Shown: positions 1 through 7,669, counted from the first letter of the stretch. The stretch is 12,946 nucleotides of DNA from Candidatus Poribacteria bacterium (GCA_009845505.1 VXZL01000245.1:1-12946); one strand, 5' to 3'. Translations and numbers: made by a program. The notes: generated from the letters alone by a model not told the origin.

Positions 1-39
1 TCGTTAGATGTGTATAAGATTCATGATGTAGAATATTAG
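1..39 (+). CDS. Possible C-terminal tail of an upstream gene (partial)
   Basis: Frame 1 is open from the first base to a TAG at 37-39 and encodes SLDVYKIHDVEY. The other two + frames hit stops within 15 bases. If real, this is the end of a gene lying outside the window, and the next gene starts 19 bases after its stop. Twelve codons are too few to identify a family, and the same bases could be non-coding leader: a TATAAG at 13-18 resembles a -10 element. Confidence 0.25.
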   Translation, partial: SLDVYKIHDVEY

Positions 40-58
40 CGTTATTTATTGAAAGAAG

Positions 59-1945
59 GTGAACACCGTTCCTACCCAAACGCTCAGAATTCGACCATTC
101 ACTATTTTCCTTATCTGCGTGTTAGTGCCTATCAACTGTTGGTGGGTAACTGTCTCCATTATGCGTGGCGGCGGGAGTCCGACGCAGGTTTCGCTTTTTT
201 ACAATGCCGTTATCACCATCTTAATCTTGTTAGGCATTGGTGTGCTTTTGCGTCGGCTGCATCGCGCTCTCATGCTGAACCGCGCCGAATTGCTTGTCAT
301 CTATACCTGTATTTCAGTGGGAGCCGGACTTGCAGGGGTTGATAGGTTCCTTGTCCTCATGCCTCTGATTGGGCATGCCCATTGGTTTGCAACACCAGAG
401 AACGACTGGGCAAACCTGTTTCATTTGCATATCCCGCAATGGCTAACTGTCAGTCAACGGCACGCGTTGGAGGGGTATTACACCGGATTTGAAAGTATCT
501 ACGAATCTCGCTACTTAATGGCGTGGTTGCCTGCTATCTTCTGGTGGACGCTTTTTTTGGTCGCCGTTCACCTCGTGATGCTCTGCTTGAGCCTAATTTT
601 TCGGAAGCAGTGGGTCGAATCAGAACGCCTCAGTTACCCAATTATCCAACTACCTTTTGAGATGACAACGCGGACCCGCAGATTTTTCAGTTCGCCGTGG
701 ATGTGGCTTGGGCTTTCGATCGGTGTCATCATTGACATCATCAACGGGTTGAACTTCCTGTTTCCGGTCGTTCCGAGCCTCGGTGGAAAGTTGTATGATT
801 TGCGGCGGATTTTTACAGAACGTCCATGGAACGGGATAGGTTGGAGTCCGATGGGTGTTTTTCCATTCGGTGTGGGGCTTTCGTTTTTTATACCGCTGGA
901 CCTCTCCTTCTCCTGCTGGGCATTCTGGTTAATCTGGCGAGCGGAACGTCTGTTAGGTGTCATTGCAGGGTGGCGCGGGTTGCCACGTTTCCCCTATGAA
1001 GCCGAACAATCGCACGGCGCGTATTTAGGGCTGTGTGTCGTCGCCATCTGGATGAGTCGCCGCTACTTAAAAGGGGTCGCACAGCAGCTCATATCTCCCA
1101 AAAAAGACGAACCCGTTTCATATCGATTGGCTGTTATCGGATTCCTTATTGGGATAGGATTCATCGTCGGTTTCTGCCTGAAGATGGGGATGAGTTTCTG
1201 GATCATCATCGTCTATTTCGCCATCTGGTTCGCTATTGCGATAGCAATTACACGATTGCGTGCCGAACTCGGTTCACCTGTCCACGACTTACACTTCATC
1301 GGACCCGATGAAATGCTGCCACGATTGTTGGGTATCCGCAGGCTTGGAGCGGTGAACTTAACGGGGTTTGCGTACCTTTATTGCCTGAACCGTGCGCACC
1401 GTTCGCACGCTATGCCTCACCAACTTGAAGGCTTTAAATTAGCCGACGGTGCCAACATCCCGATACGGCGGTTCGCTGCACTCATGATGCTGGCTTCGGC
1501 GTTAGGTGCGATTGGGTCATTTTGGGCGTATCTGTCCATGTACTACGCGGAGGGCGGTGTCGCTGGATTCGGTAGAGAATCTTTTAACCGATTAGAGACA
1601 TGGCTCACTTACACAGCACCACCAGATGTGCCAGCCATCAGTTTTGCGACATTCGGGTTCGGATTGACGTTGCTGCTTGCAGCGATGCGGATGCGATTCC
1701 TCTGGTGGAACTTACACCCTGTCGGCTATGCTATCTGCGGTAGTTGGGCGATTAACCCAATGATTGGTTCCATTTTTGTGGGATGGCTGCTCAAGTGGCT
1801 CGTCCTGAAATATGGCGGTATCCGTTTACATCGAAAGGCTGTTCCATTTTTCCTTGGAATTGTGCTCGGTGAGTTTGTGATTGGTTCGTTCTGGAGTTTG
1901 TTAGCGATTGTCCTCGATCAACCGATGTATCGCTTCCTGTTTTAA
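59..1945 (+). CDS. DUF6785/DUF6784-type polytopic membrane protein (first paralogue)
   Basis: A 628-residue integral membrane protein with about 12 hydrophobic segments, for example near residues 14-35, 47-65, 79-101, 158-180, 214-237, 357-397, 472-492, 553-582 and 596-620. It has no signal peptide beyond the first membrane segment. I recognise the architecture as that annotated DUF6785/DUF6784 in Poribacteria and Planctomycetes, whose function is unknown. Landmarks shared with the paralogue at 7924-9894 are an FRKQWVESERLSYP block (181-194), WWNLHPVGY (549-557), KYGG (584-587) and a C-terminal GIVLGEFVIG (600-609). The GTG start at 59 is the first start after an in-frame TGA at 50-52. The purine-rich AGAAGG at 54-59 overlaps that GTG, so ribosome-binding-site spacing is poor, but no better start precedes the first membrane helix. 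A transport role, perhaps OPT-transporter-like, is only a guess from the topology and the conserved charged and aromatic motifs. Confidence 0.8.
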   Translation: MNTVPTQTLRIRPFTIFLICVLVPINCWWVTVSIMRGGGSPTQVSLFYNAVITILILLGIGVLLRRLHRALMLNRAELLVIYTCISVGAGLAGVDRFLVLMPLIGHAHWFATPENDWANLFHLHIPQWLTVSQRHALEGYYTGFESIYESRYLMAWLPAIFWWTLFLVAVHLVMLCLSLIFRKQWVESERLSYPIIQLPFEMTTRTRRFFSSPWMWLGLSIGVIIDIINGLNFLFPVVPSLGGKLYDLRRIFTERPWNGIGWSPMGVFPFGVGLSFFIPLDLSFSCWAFWLIWRAERLLGVIAGWRGLPRFPYEAEQSHGAYLGLCVVAIWMSRRYLKGVAQQLISPKKDEPVSYRLAVIGFLIGIGFIVGFCLKMGMSFWIIIVYFAIWFAIAIAITRLRAELGSPVHDLHFIGPDEMLPRLLGIRRLGAVNLTGFAYLYCLNRAHRSHAMPHQLEGFKLADGANIPIRRFAALMMLASALGAIGSFWAYLSMYYAEGGVAGFGRESFNRLETWLTYTAPPDVPAISFATFGFGLTLLLAAMRMRFLWWNLHPVGYAICGSWAINPMIGSIFVGWLLKWLVLKYGGIRLHRKAVPFFLGIVLGEFVIGSFWSLLAIVLDQPMYRFLF

Positions 1946-1954
1946 TGGCTGCCG

Positions 1955-1994
1955 GCTATCAGCGGTCAGCAGTCAGCAATCCACTGCTGATAGC
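1955..1994. repeat. TCAGC heptamer repeat within an inverted repeat
   Basis: Three tandem heptamers of form TCAGCRR (TCAGCGG, TCAGCAG, TCAGCAA) run from 1959 to 1979. The segment is framed by the perfect 9-base inverted repeat GCTATCAGC (1955-1963) and GCTGATAGC (1986-1994). An alternative 8-base stem pairs TCAGCAGT (1966-1973) with ACTGCTGA (1983-1990). No T-run follows directly, so a rho-independent terminator is not supported. It looks like one copy of a dispersed intergenic repeat. Confidence 0.6.
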
Positions 1995-2005
1995 AAGAAA
2001 AGACG

Positions 2006-2033
2006 TTGTTATTTTTGCTATTTGTGGTATAAT
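2006..2033 (+). promoter_or_regulatory. Sigma-70-type promoter for nth and the membrane protein
   Basis: TTGTTA (2006-2011) is followed by a 16-base spacer and a perfect TATAAT (2028-2033), with an upstream TG one base away (TGgTATAAT, extended -10). Transcription would start near 2040, leaving a leader of about 23 bases before the TTG start at 2063. The perfect -10 and the location in the only sizeable gap before nth support the call. Confidence 0.6.
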
Positions 2034-2062
2034 ATCTAAAACATAATATTGGGAACGAAGTA

Positions 2063-2731
2063 TTGGAACTCCAAGAGAAAGCAGAATTCATATCAGATAC
2101 ACTGGAAGGGTTACTCGGTGTCCCGACCCGCGATGGCGCGGGAGAGGTCTTAGAATGCCTCATCTTAACGATCCTGTCACAAAACACGACCGATGTTAAC
2201 CGAGATAGAGGATATACCGAACTGAAAGACCGATTTCCAACGTGGGAAGATGTTTTGCAGGCAGATGTTAAGGCGATAGAGGTAGCCATAAGACTTGCCG
2301 GATTGGGCAATCAGAAGAGTCGGACCATCAAAAACTTCCTCTCGTGGCTCAAAGCGGAACATGGTGAACTCTCACTGGAGTTTATCCACGATATGGAAAC
2401 TGAGGCAGCATTAGAACTCCTGTGTCAACACAAAGGTATCGGTATCAAAACCGCCTCTGTCACGCTCTCTTTCGCGTGCGGTCGGGAGGTTTTTCCTGTT
2501 GATACGCACATCCTACGGATTTCTAAACGTCTCGGACTAATTCCGTCGAATTGTAGTGCGGAAAAGGCGCATCAGGTGTTGCTCCCAATCGTACCGCTGG
2601 GCAAAGCGTATCCGTTCCACATGAACCTGATTTACTTCGGCAGACAAATCTGTGATGCCCGAAAGCCGTTGTGTGAACGGTGTCCATTGACGCACCACTG
2701 CCTCTACTATAAAGATAACCGACAAACTTAG
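2063..2731 (+). CDS. nth: Endonuclease III (DNA glycosylase/AP lyase)
   Basis: A 222-residue HhH-GPD-family DNA repair enzyme. It removes oxidised pyrimidines and cleaves the abasic site by beta-elimination in base-excision repair, in the cytoplasm. The helix-hairpin-helix carries KGIGIKTA (124-131); Lys129 corresponds to the catalytic lysine (Lys120 in E. coli). FPVDTHILR (144-152) supplies the catalytic aspartate at Asp147. The C-terminal iron-sulfur motif is exact, C197-X6-C204-X2-C207-X5-C213. An N-terminal LTILSQNTTDVNRD block (35-48) is typical of the family. The length is close to the usual 210-220. The start is TTG at 2063 with only a weak GGGAACGAAG upstream; no ATG or GTG gives the full domain. 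The next gene begins 29 bases after the stop, probably on the same transcript. Paralogy within the HhH-GPD family means the precise substrate range is unproven, but the fold and chemistry are secure. Confidence 0.93.
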   Translation: MELQEKAEFISDTLEGLLGVPTRDGAGEVLECLILTILSQNTTDVNRDRGYTELKDRFPTWEDVLQADVKAIEVAIRLAGLGNQKSRTIKNFLSWLKAEHGELSLEFIHDMETEAALELLCQHKGIGIKTASVTLSFACGREVFPVDTHILRISKRLGLIPSNCSAEKAHQVLLPIVPLGKAYPFHMNLIYFGRQICDARKPLCERCPLTHHCLYYKDNRQT

Positions 2732-2760
2732 GTAGCACTTCCCAGTATCGGAGAGAAAAT

Positions 2761-4869
2761 ATGTTTAATTGGCGAAATTTGTCATGGAAACATATATTTG
2801 TGGTGTTGTTGGTTCTACATATCCTACCGCTCTGGATCTTTGCGTATTTCCCCTCTCAAGACGGTGCGAGCCATATCTATAACGGCCTGGTGCTAAAGGA
2901 ATACGGCAAACACGAAAACTATACACTCCGGGATGCATGGAAGTTGAACATCACGGTCTTCCCGAACTGGCTGTCTCACATTATGCTGGCAGCATTCCTC
3001 TACATATTCCCGCCTGTCATCTCGGAAAAGGTTTTTCTAACGATTGCGATTGGCATGGTCCCGTTCGCTTTCTTCTACTTCCTCAATGCCGTCAATAGAG
3101 GTCAGAAGGGTCAGTATGTGTATGCTTGGCTCGGTTTCCCATTTGCTTATAACTATCTCCTCTATATGGGATTTTACAACTTCCAACTGAGCATCTCGTT
3201 TTTCTTCTTTAGCTTCGGGTTCTGGTGGAAACACAAAGACGACATGCAAATAAAATACTTGGTTTGGCTCTATGTGTTACTACTGCTGACCTATCTGTCA
3301 CACATTGCTTCTTATGGACTCGTGGTGTTGGGTATCTCTGTGGCAGGATGTTGTTTGTGGGGTGCACCAGCGATAACTGCAGCGTGGCGAACGCGCAGTG
3401 AAGGTTTTCGACCACTGCTTCAAAAGTTTTTCGTTAGCCTCAAACCTGCATTTCGCTTCTTTCTTTATATGGTGCCGATGTATTTTGTGCTGGTAGACTA
3501 TTACCTACAGAGCGTAAAGCAGCACCAACAGGGTAATCACCGCGGGGCGGAATGGGTTTGGGAATACTTTTTGGGAATCAAGTCGATCGTCTATTTTACT
3601 GACTGGCATCTTCCGGTGCACTATTGTGTCCTCGGTGTGTTAGGTATAGCACTACTTGTCTCTATCGGTTATCGAATTCAACGTAAACAGTGGGTGAAAC
3701 AGACCGATGTCTTTTTGTTAATTGCGATTTTGTTTACGTATATGTTCGTCAGGGCACCGTGGAGTTATGGACCCGGGGGTTGGATTAACGACAGGATTCA
3801 CCTCTACATTCTGCTGCTGATGGCAGCGTGGTTCATTCCAGATATGGGCAGAACGTTTCGACATGCTATCGCGGCTTGTCTTATCGTTTTCAGTTTAGTC
3901 CACTTCGGTAGGACTGCCTATGACCATGCCCGCATCGCGCCAGAAATTTCAGAACTGGTATCGGGAACACACCTTATCGAACCCCACACAACGTACCTGA
4001 TTGAGAGTGCGGATTGGCACAAATCTGAGGCGTTGGGTAGGGTTGAATATGTCACACCTTATGCTCACCACATGGCACTCTACGGCGTATATGCAGACGA
4101 CGTGGCGCATCTGGAAAACTACGAAGCCGCATTTAATTATTTTCCCATAAACCGTAACGACGAGAACGCGCCAGATGATTATATCGACGCGTGGTATCTG
4201 AAAGCACCCGCAGACTATGTTCTCGCGTGGTATCCACCGGATACCCCTGAATTTCGGGCACAGACGGCAAACCATGAAATTATTTACGAAACGAAACATC
4301 TCCAACTCTATAGAAAGAAACGCGCACCGGGACCGATGCTGGATTTATGGGATAGGACTGAAACGGGGAACTTGATAATCCGTTTTGATATGCAACACCA
4401 CAATAGCAGACCCCGTGAAACTGCCCCCGACTACCACGCCATCGGACCCAACACGGAATACGAGAGCGGCAAATTCGGATGGCAGACGCGCGCGCCCTAT
4501 GAAGCCTACCGAGATGGTAGGCGACAGGAGCCGGTTTCGCACGATGCCGTTTGGAGTCAAAGGGATGCTGCCTTCAAACTTGATCTACCGAACGGCACCT
4601 ATCGTGTAACCAACACATTCATGGCGGCAATAAACGCGACGCATACAATCAATCTGTTAGCAAATGGGACACCTGTAATCAAAGACTTGGTTGTAACAGA
4701 TGGCGACGCAGCACTACACCACACCTACACCGTGGAAGTCACGGACGGATACCTCACCCAAGTCATTTTCACACCGAAAGATCGGGTGCGCCATGAAGAT
4801 GAATGGAATAGGAGAAACCATTTTTGGATTTGGAACGGCAGTACTATTGAACAAGTACAACCAAAATGA
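2761..4869 (+). CDS. GT-C-like membrane protein with C-terminal beta-sandwich domain
   Basis: A 702-residue protein in two parts. Residues 1-382 carry about 11-12 membrane helices (11-29, 73-88, 90-110, 140-156, 165-182, 184-200, 229-247, 285-302, 316-332, 346-360 and 367-382 are clear). The first loop contains PSQDGASH (31-38); an acidic residue here is typical of lipid-sugar-dependent GT-C glycosyltransferases, so Asp34 is a candidate catalytic residue. Residues 383-520 are soluble, and 535-697 look like a malectin or galactose-binding-type beta-sandwich: FGWQ (572-575) and FKLDLPNGTYRVTNTF (605-620) match the style of such carbohydrate-binding modules. The role would be extracytoplasmic sugar transfer or polysaccharide assembly; this is inference, with no family name confidently recognised. 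The start is well placed, with GGAGAG at 2750-2755, 5 bases before ATG. It lies 29 bases behind nth, which suggests co-transcription without a functional link. Confidence 0.75.
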   Translation: MFNWRNLSWKHIFVVLLVLHILPLWIFAYFPSQDGASHIYNGLVLKEYGKHENYTLRDAWKLNITVFPNWLSHIMLAAFLYIFPPVISEKVFLTIAIGMVPFAFFYFLNAVNRGQKGQYVYAWLGFPFAYNYLLYMGFYNFQLSISFFFFSFGFWWKHKDDMQIKYLVWLYVLLLLTYLSHIASYGLVVLGISVAGCCLWGAPAITAAWRTRSEGFRPLLQKFFVSLKPAFRFFLYMVPMYFVLVDYYLQSVKQHQQGNHRGAEWVWEYFLGIKSIVYFTDWHLPVHYCVLGVLGIALLVSIGYRIQRKQWVKQTDVFLLIAILFTYMFVRAPWSYGPGGWINDRIHLYILLLMAAWFIPDMGRTFRHAIAACLIVFSLVHFGRTAYDHARIAPEISELVSGTHLIEPHTTYLIESADWHKSEALGRVEYVTPYAHHMALYGVYADDVAHLENYEAAFNYFPINRNDENAPDDYIDAWYLKAPADYVLAWYPPDTPEFRAQTANHEIIYETKHLQLYRKKRAPGPMLDLWDRTETGNLIIRFDMQHHNSRPRETAPDYHAIGPNTEYESGKFGWQTRAPYEAYRDGRRQEPVSHDAVWSQRDAAFKLDLPNGTYRVTNTFMAAINATHTINLLANGTPVIKDLVVTDGDAALHHTYTVEVTDGYLTQVIFTPKDRVRHEDEWNRRNHFWIWNGSTIEQVQPK

Positions 4870-4877
4870 CGGATAAT
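4847..4877 (+). promoter_or_regulatory. Weak candidate promoter for the sat transcription unit
   Basis: TTGAAC (4847-4852) and GATAAT (4872-4877) resemble -35 and -10 boxes, but the spacer is 19 bases and the -35 lies inside the preceding gene. It is the best promoter-like match before the ATP sulfurylase. Read-through from upstream is equally possible. Confidence 0.25.
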
Positions 4878-4900
4878 TTAAGCAGATCCGTGTATTTGCT

Positions 4901-4920
4901 GGCGAGGTTTCCAACCTCGC
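4901..4920. repeat. Short palindromic repeat (hairpin), intergenic copy
   Basis: GCGAGGTT (4902-4909) pairs perfectly with AACCTCGC (4913-4920) around a 3-base TCC loop, and G4901 with T4921 would add a wobble pair. It sits in the 77-base gap between the membrane protein and sat. It is followed by A-rich rather than T-rich sequence on the + strand, and no T-run follows on the - strand, so it is not a typical terminator. It matches the palindrome at 6762-6781 at 12 of 20 positions, with two compensatory stem changes. Confidence 0.75.
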
Positions 4921-4946
4921 TGACAGAAAAAAGGAGAATTGATTGA

Positions 4947-6140
4947 ATGATTAAACCACATGGAGCCGAAACCTTAACACCCCTTTACGTTTCGGATGAT
5001 GCAGCACGCGCCGAACTGGCGAAAGAAGCGGAACAACTTCCGTCTGTCCTACTCTCTTCAGGTGCTGCTGCATCAGCTGTTATGTTAGCATCAGGCTACT
5101 TCACACCGCTGACGGGCTACATGAACATCGCTGAAGCAATAAGCGTCGCTACAGACATGAAACTGCCGATCGGACTTTTCTGGCCCGTTCCGATCATGAA
5201 CATTGTTCCGTCAGAACAACTTACGGATGCAGTGAAGAACGCAGACAGAATTGCTTTACGTGATCCGAACGTTGAAGGCAATCCACCGCTCGCAGTCATG
5301 AAGGTTTCGGCAATCGAGACACTCTCGGCAGAACAGAAACAACTTCTCATCGAAAAGACCTTTGGAACAACTGACCCAGAACACCCTGGTGTTCCTGCTT
5401 TCGCGGATGTCGGTGACAACGTTCTCTCCGGTTCCATCGAAGTCCTGAACTACTCCTATTTCCGAGAAGATTTCCCGGACACCTTCCGCACAGCCGTCGA
5501 GATTCGTGAAGACATCGCTGCGCGCGGATGGGACACCGTCGTCGCTTTCCAGACACGGAATCCGATGCACCGTGCCCATGAGGGACTCTGCAAAATCGCA
5601 CAAGAGGCAGTCAATGCCGATGGTATTCTAATTCATATGCTTCTCGGTAAGCTAAAGCCCGGGGACATTCCCGCTGCTGTTCGTGATGCTTGCATCCGTA
5701 CAATGGTGGAACGCTATTTCCCCGAAAATACCGTCTCTATCACCGGTTACGGGTTCGATATGCTCTATGCTGGACCGAGAGAGGCACTCCTCCATGCCGT
5801 CTTCCGTCAGAATTGCGGTGCGTCGCACTTCATCGTCGGACGCGATCACGCAGGCGCAGGCGACTACTACGGCGCATTCGATGCACAAGAGATTTTCGAC
5901 ACAATCCCTGAAGACGCACTCGAAATCGGTATCTTCCGTGGTGATTTCACCGTATGGAGCAAAAAGCGCAATAAAATCATCATGATGCGCGACTACCCTG
6001 ACGATGCGGACGATTATTTCGAGATCTCTGGGACAAAACTGCGTGAGATGCTCGCCGCTGGCGAACCGCTCCCACCAGAAATTTCACGACCCGAAGTCGC
6101 GGAGATTTTGATGGAATACTATCAAACCGAAGCGAATTAG
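4947..6140 (+). CDS. sat: Sulfate adenylyltransferase (ATP sulfurylase)
   Basis: A 397-residue cytoplasmic enzyme converting ATP and sulfate to adenosine 5'-phosphosulfate (APS) and pyrophosphate, the entry step of sulfate activation. The N-terminal PUA-like part begins with the family signature KPHG (3-6). The catalytic nucleotidyltransferase part has QTRNPMHRAH (202-211, the QXRNXXHXXH nucleotide-binding motif), GRDHAG (298-303) and SGTKLREML (361-369). The length fits the monofunctional homo-oligomeric bacterial and archaeal type, and no APS kinase domain is fused. AGGAG at 4932-4936 lies about 10 bases before the ATG. The segment between GRDHAG and SGTKLR (about 330-360) has no cysteines; many homologues carry a Cys-rich zinc site there. 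The only cysteines are at 215, 249 and 290. The dehydrogenase follows 9 bases after the stop. No APS kinase, APS reductase or sulfate transporter is in view, so assimilatory, dissimilatory or sulfation use cannot be decided. Confidence 0.95.
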   Translation: MIKPHGAETLTPLYVSDDAARAELAKEAEQLPSVLLSSGAAASAVMLASGYFTPLTGYMNIAEAISVATDMKLPIGLFWPVPIMNIVPSEQLTDAVKNADRIALRDPNVEGNPPLAVMKVSAIETLSAEQKQLLIEKTFGTTDPEHPGVPAFADVGDNVLSGSIEVLNYSYFREDFPDTFRTAVEIREDIAARGWDTVVAFQTRNPMHRAHEGLCKIAQEAVNADGILIHMLLGKLKPGDIPAAVRDACIRTMVERYFPENTVSITGYGFDMLYAGPREALLHAVFRQNCGASHFIVGRDHAGAGDYYGAFDAQEIFDTIPEDALEIGIFRGDFTVWSKKRNKIIMMRDYPDDADDYFEISGTKLREMLAAGEPLPPEISRPEVAEILMEYYQTEAN

Positions 6141-6149
6141 TACAATATA

Positions 6150-7391
6150 GTGGAAGCCGTTCAATACACCAAAAGTATCCCACGTTATCTCGCGATGCGC
6201 CACCTTGGGAAGAAGTGGCGCAGTCTCTACACGTCTCCATTCTCCTGCACGCGTCTCGTTGATATTCCGGAGCCGCAACTGCCAACGCCTGAATGGGTTA
6301 AAGTCAAGACCCGGCTCAGTGGTATCTGTGGCTCTGATCTGGCGACAATTACTGCGAAAGGGAGTCCGTATTTCTCTCCGTTTACGTCAACACCTTTTGT
6401 GCTGGGACATGAAATTGTCGGTGATATTGCGGAAATCGGTCATGCAGTGGACGGCTTCCCCCTCGGCGCACGTGTGGTCATCGAACCTGCCTTGTCGTGT
6501 AAGGTGAGAGGTATATCGCCGGAGTGTCATCAGTGTCGAAACTTCCGTTTCGCCAACTGTGAAAATATCACAAAAGGTGATATTTCCGAAGGTGTTCAGA
6601 CAGGTTATTGCCGAGATACTGGGGGCGGATGGAGCCGATACGTTCTGGCGCATCAATCGCAACTCCACCTCGTTCCTGACGGGATTTCGGACGAAGCGGC
6701 AGTGCTGCTCGAACCTTTCGCGTGTGCGTTACACGGCGTTCTGAAAACACAACACCCGGTAGGAGGGATTTGTAATCCCGACTCTTCGATCTGCGTCATC
6801 GGCGGCGGCACAATAGGTCTGCTTACCGTTGCTGCACTGCGGATACTTGGTCATCGGAACCGAATTATCATCTTCGCCAAATATCCGCATCAACAGGAAT
6901 TGGCACGCCAACTCGGTGCGGACGATGTACTCTCACCAAACAAAAGTCGATACGCCGCGTTCTGTGAACTCACCGGCGCAGCATCGCATCAACCCGAACT
7001 CGGACAGCAGGTATTGGTTGGTGGTGTGGACGTTACCTTCGATTGCATCGGTTCCAGCGTTACGATAGACGACGCGCTCCGTTTTACGCGGGCAGGTGGG
7101 GAAGTCGTCTTAGTCGGTATGCCGGGGATACCGAAAAATGTTGACTGGACATCTATTTGGTATAAGCAGTTGCGCGTGGCGGGTGCATATACCTACGGAC
7201 TCGAAACACATAACGGTGAACAGGTGCATACCTTCACACTCTGCATGCGCCTGCTTCAGCAGATGGAATCCCACTTGCGTCCGCTGGTGAGCACGCTGTT
7301 TCCGCTGAGGGATTACAAACGCGCCATTCAGACGGCTCTGAATACTGGCAAGACCGCTACGGTGAAAACTGTATTTGATTTACGGAACTAA
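6150..7391 (+). CDS. Zinc-dependent MDR-family alcohol/polyol dehydrogenase
   Basis: A 413-residue cytoplasmic NAD(P)-dependent dehydrogenase of the medium-chain superfamily (COG1063-like, as in threonine, sorbitol and alcohol dehydrogenases). Catalytic zinc ligands are visible: Cys60 in SGICGSD, His87-Glu88 in LGHEIVG, and Glu189 in LLEP. The structural zinc site is C117-X8-C126-X2-C129-X7-C137, with a longer first spacing than the usual C-X2-C-X2-C-X7-C. The Rossmann glycine motif is GGGTIG (218-223), followed by a typical FDCIGS (297-302) and GGEVVLVGMPG (316-326). The substrate is not predictable. The GTG start at 6150 has no clear ribosome-binding site but gives the conserved N-terminus (MEAVQYTK); the ATG at 6195 is an alternative that would trim it. 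It is 9 bases from sat and 5 bases from brnT, so it is probably in one operon. A palindromic repeat at 6762-6781 encodes residues within VGGICNP (204-210), just before the first Rossmann strand. Confidence 0.9.
   Translation: MEAVQYTKSIPRYLAMRHLGKKWRSLYTSPFSCTRLVDIPEPQLPTPEWVKVKTRLSGICGSDLATITAKGSPYFSPFTSTPFVLGHEIVGDIAEIGHAVDGFPLGARVVIEPALSCKVRGISPECHQCRNFRFANCENITKGDISEGVQTGYCRDTGGGWSRYVLAHQSQLHLVPDGISDEAAVLLEPFACALHGVLKTQHPVGGICNPDSSICVIGGGTIGLLTVAALRILGHRNRIIIFAKYPHQQELARQLGADDVLSPNKSRYAAFCELTGAASHQPELGQQVLVGGVDVTFDCIGSSVTIDDALRFTRAGGEVVLVGMPGIPKNVDWTSIWYKQLRVAGAYTYGLETHNGEQVHTFTLCMRLLQQMESHLRPLVSTLFPLRDYKRAIQTALNTGKTATVKTVFDLRN
6762..6781. repeat. Short palindromic repeat inside the dehydrogenase gene
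   Basis: GGGATT (6765-6770) pairs with AATCCC (6774-6779) around a TGT loop. Flanking bases follow the same pattern as the intergenic hairpin at 4901-4920: 12 of 20 positions are identical, and two stem pairs change together (A-T to G-C and G-C to A-T). It is read through in frame as part of the linker before the NAD-binding domain. Confidence 0.65.
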
Positions 7392-7396
7392 TTTTA

Positions 7397-7669
7397 ATGG
7401 AGTTTGAGTGGAACGCAAACAAAGCAGCATCTAATCTGTCAAAACATGGAGTGTCATTTGATGAAGCACAGACTGTTTTTGATGATACCTTCTATGTCGA
7501 CTTTTATGATCCAGACCACTCTTACGATAAACATAGGTATATTATTATTGGACAATCGGCACAGAACCATTTATTGATTGTGTCATATACCGAACGAGGC
7601 AATGTAATTCGTTTAATCAGCGCGAGAAAAGCAACGCGCGGGGAGAGAGAAATGTATGAAGAAAGATAA
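7397..7669 (+). CDS. brnT: BrnT family toxin (DUF497)
   Basis: A 90-residue protein with the family profile almost end to end: FEWNANKAASNLSKHGVSF (3-21), then EAQTVFDD (23-30), a central DPDHSYDKHRYIIIG stretch, and the C-terminal RLISARKATRGEREMYEE (72-89). BrnT proteins are RelE-fold ribonuclease toxins that arrest translation and are neutralised by a partner encoded just downstream, as here. The ATG lies 5 bases after the dehydrogenase stop and has no strong ribosome-binding site, so translation may depend on coupling to the upstream gene. The 3' end overlaps the antitoxin start by 14 bases. Its codons look more AT-rich than those of the flanking metabolic genes, consistent with acquisition by transfer, though no mobile-element ends are visible. 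Confidence 0.92.
   Translation: MEFEWNANKAASNLSKHGVSFDEAQTVFDDTFYVDFYDPDHSYDKHRYIIIGQSAQNHLLIVSYTERGNVIRLISARKATRGEREMYEER

Noticed and set aside
3949..4305. 118-residue antisense ORF
   Set aside because: It lies fully within the GT-C-like gene on the opposite strand and has no recognisable domain.
4901..4920. Hairpin as a rho-independent terminator
   Set aside because: No T-run follows the stem on either strand, and the next gene's ribosome-binding site is 12 bases away.
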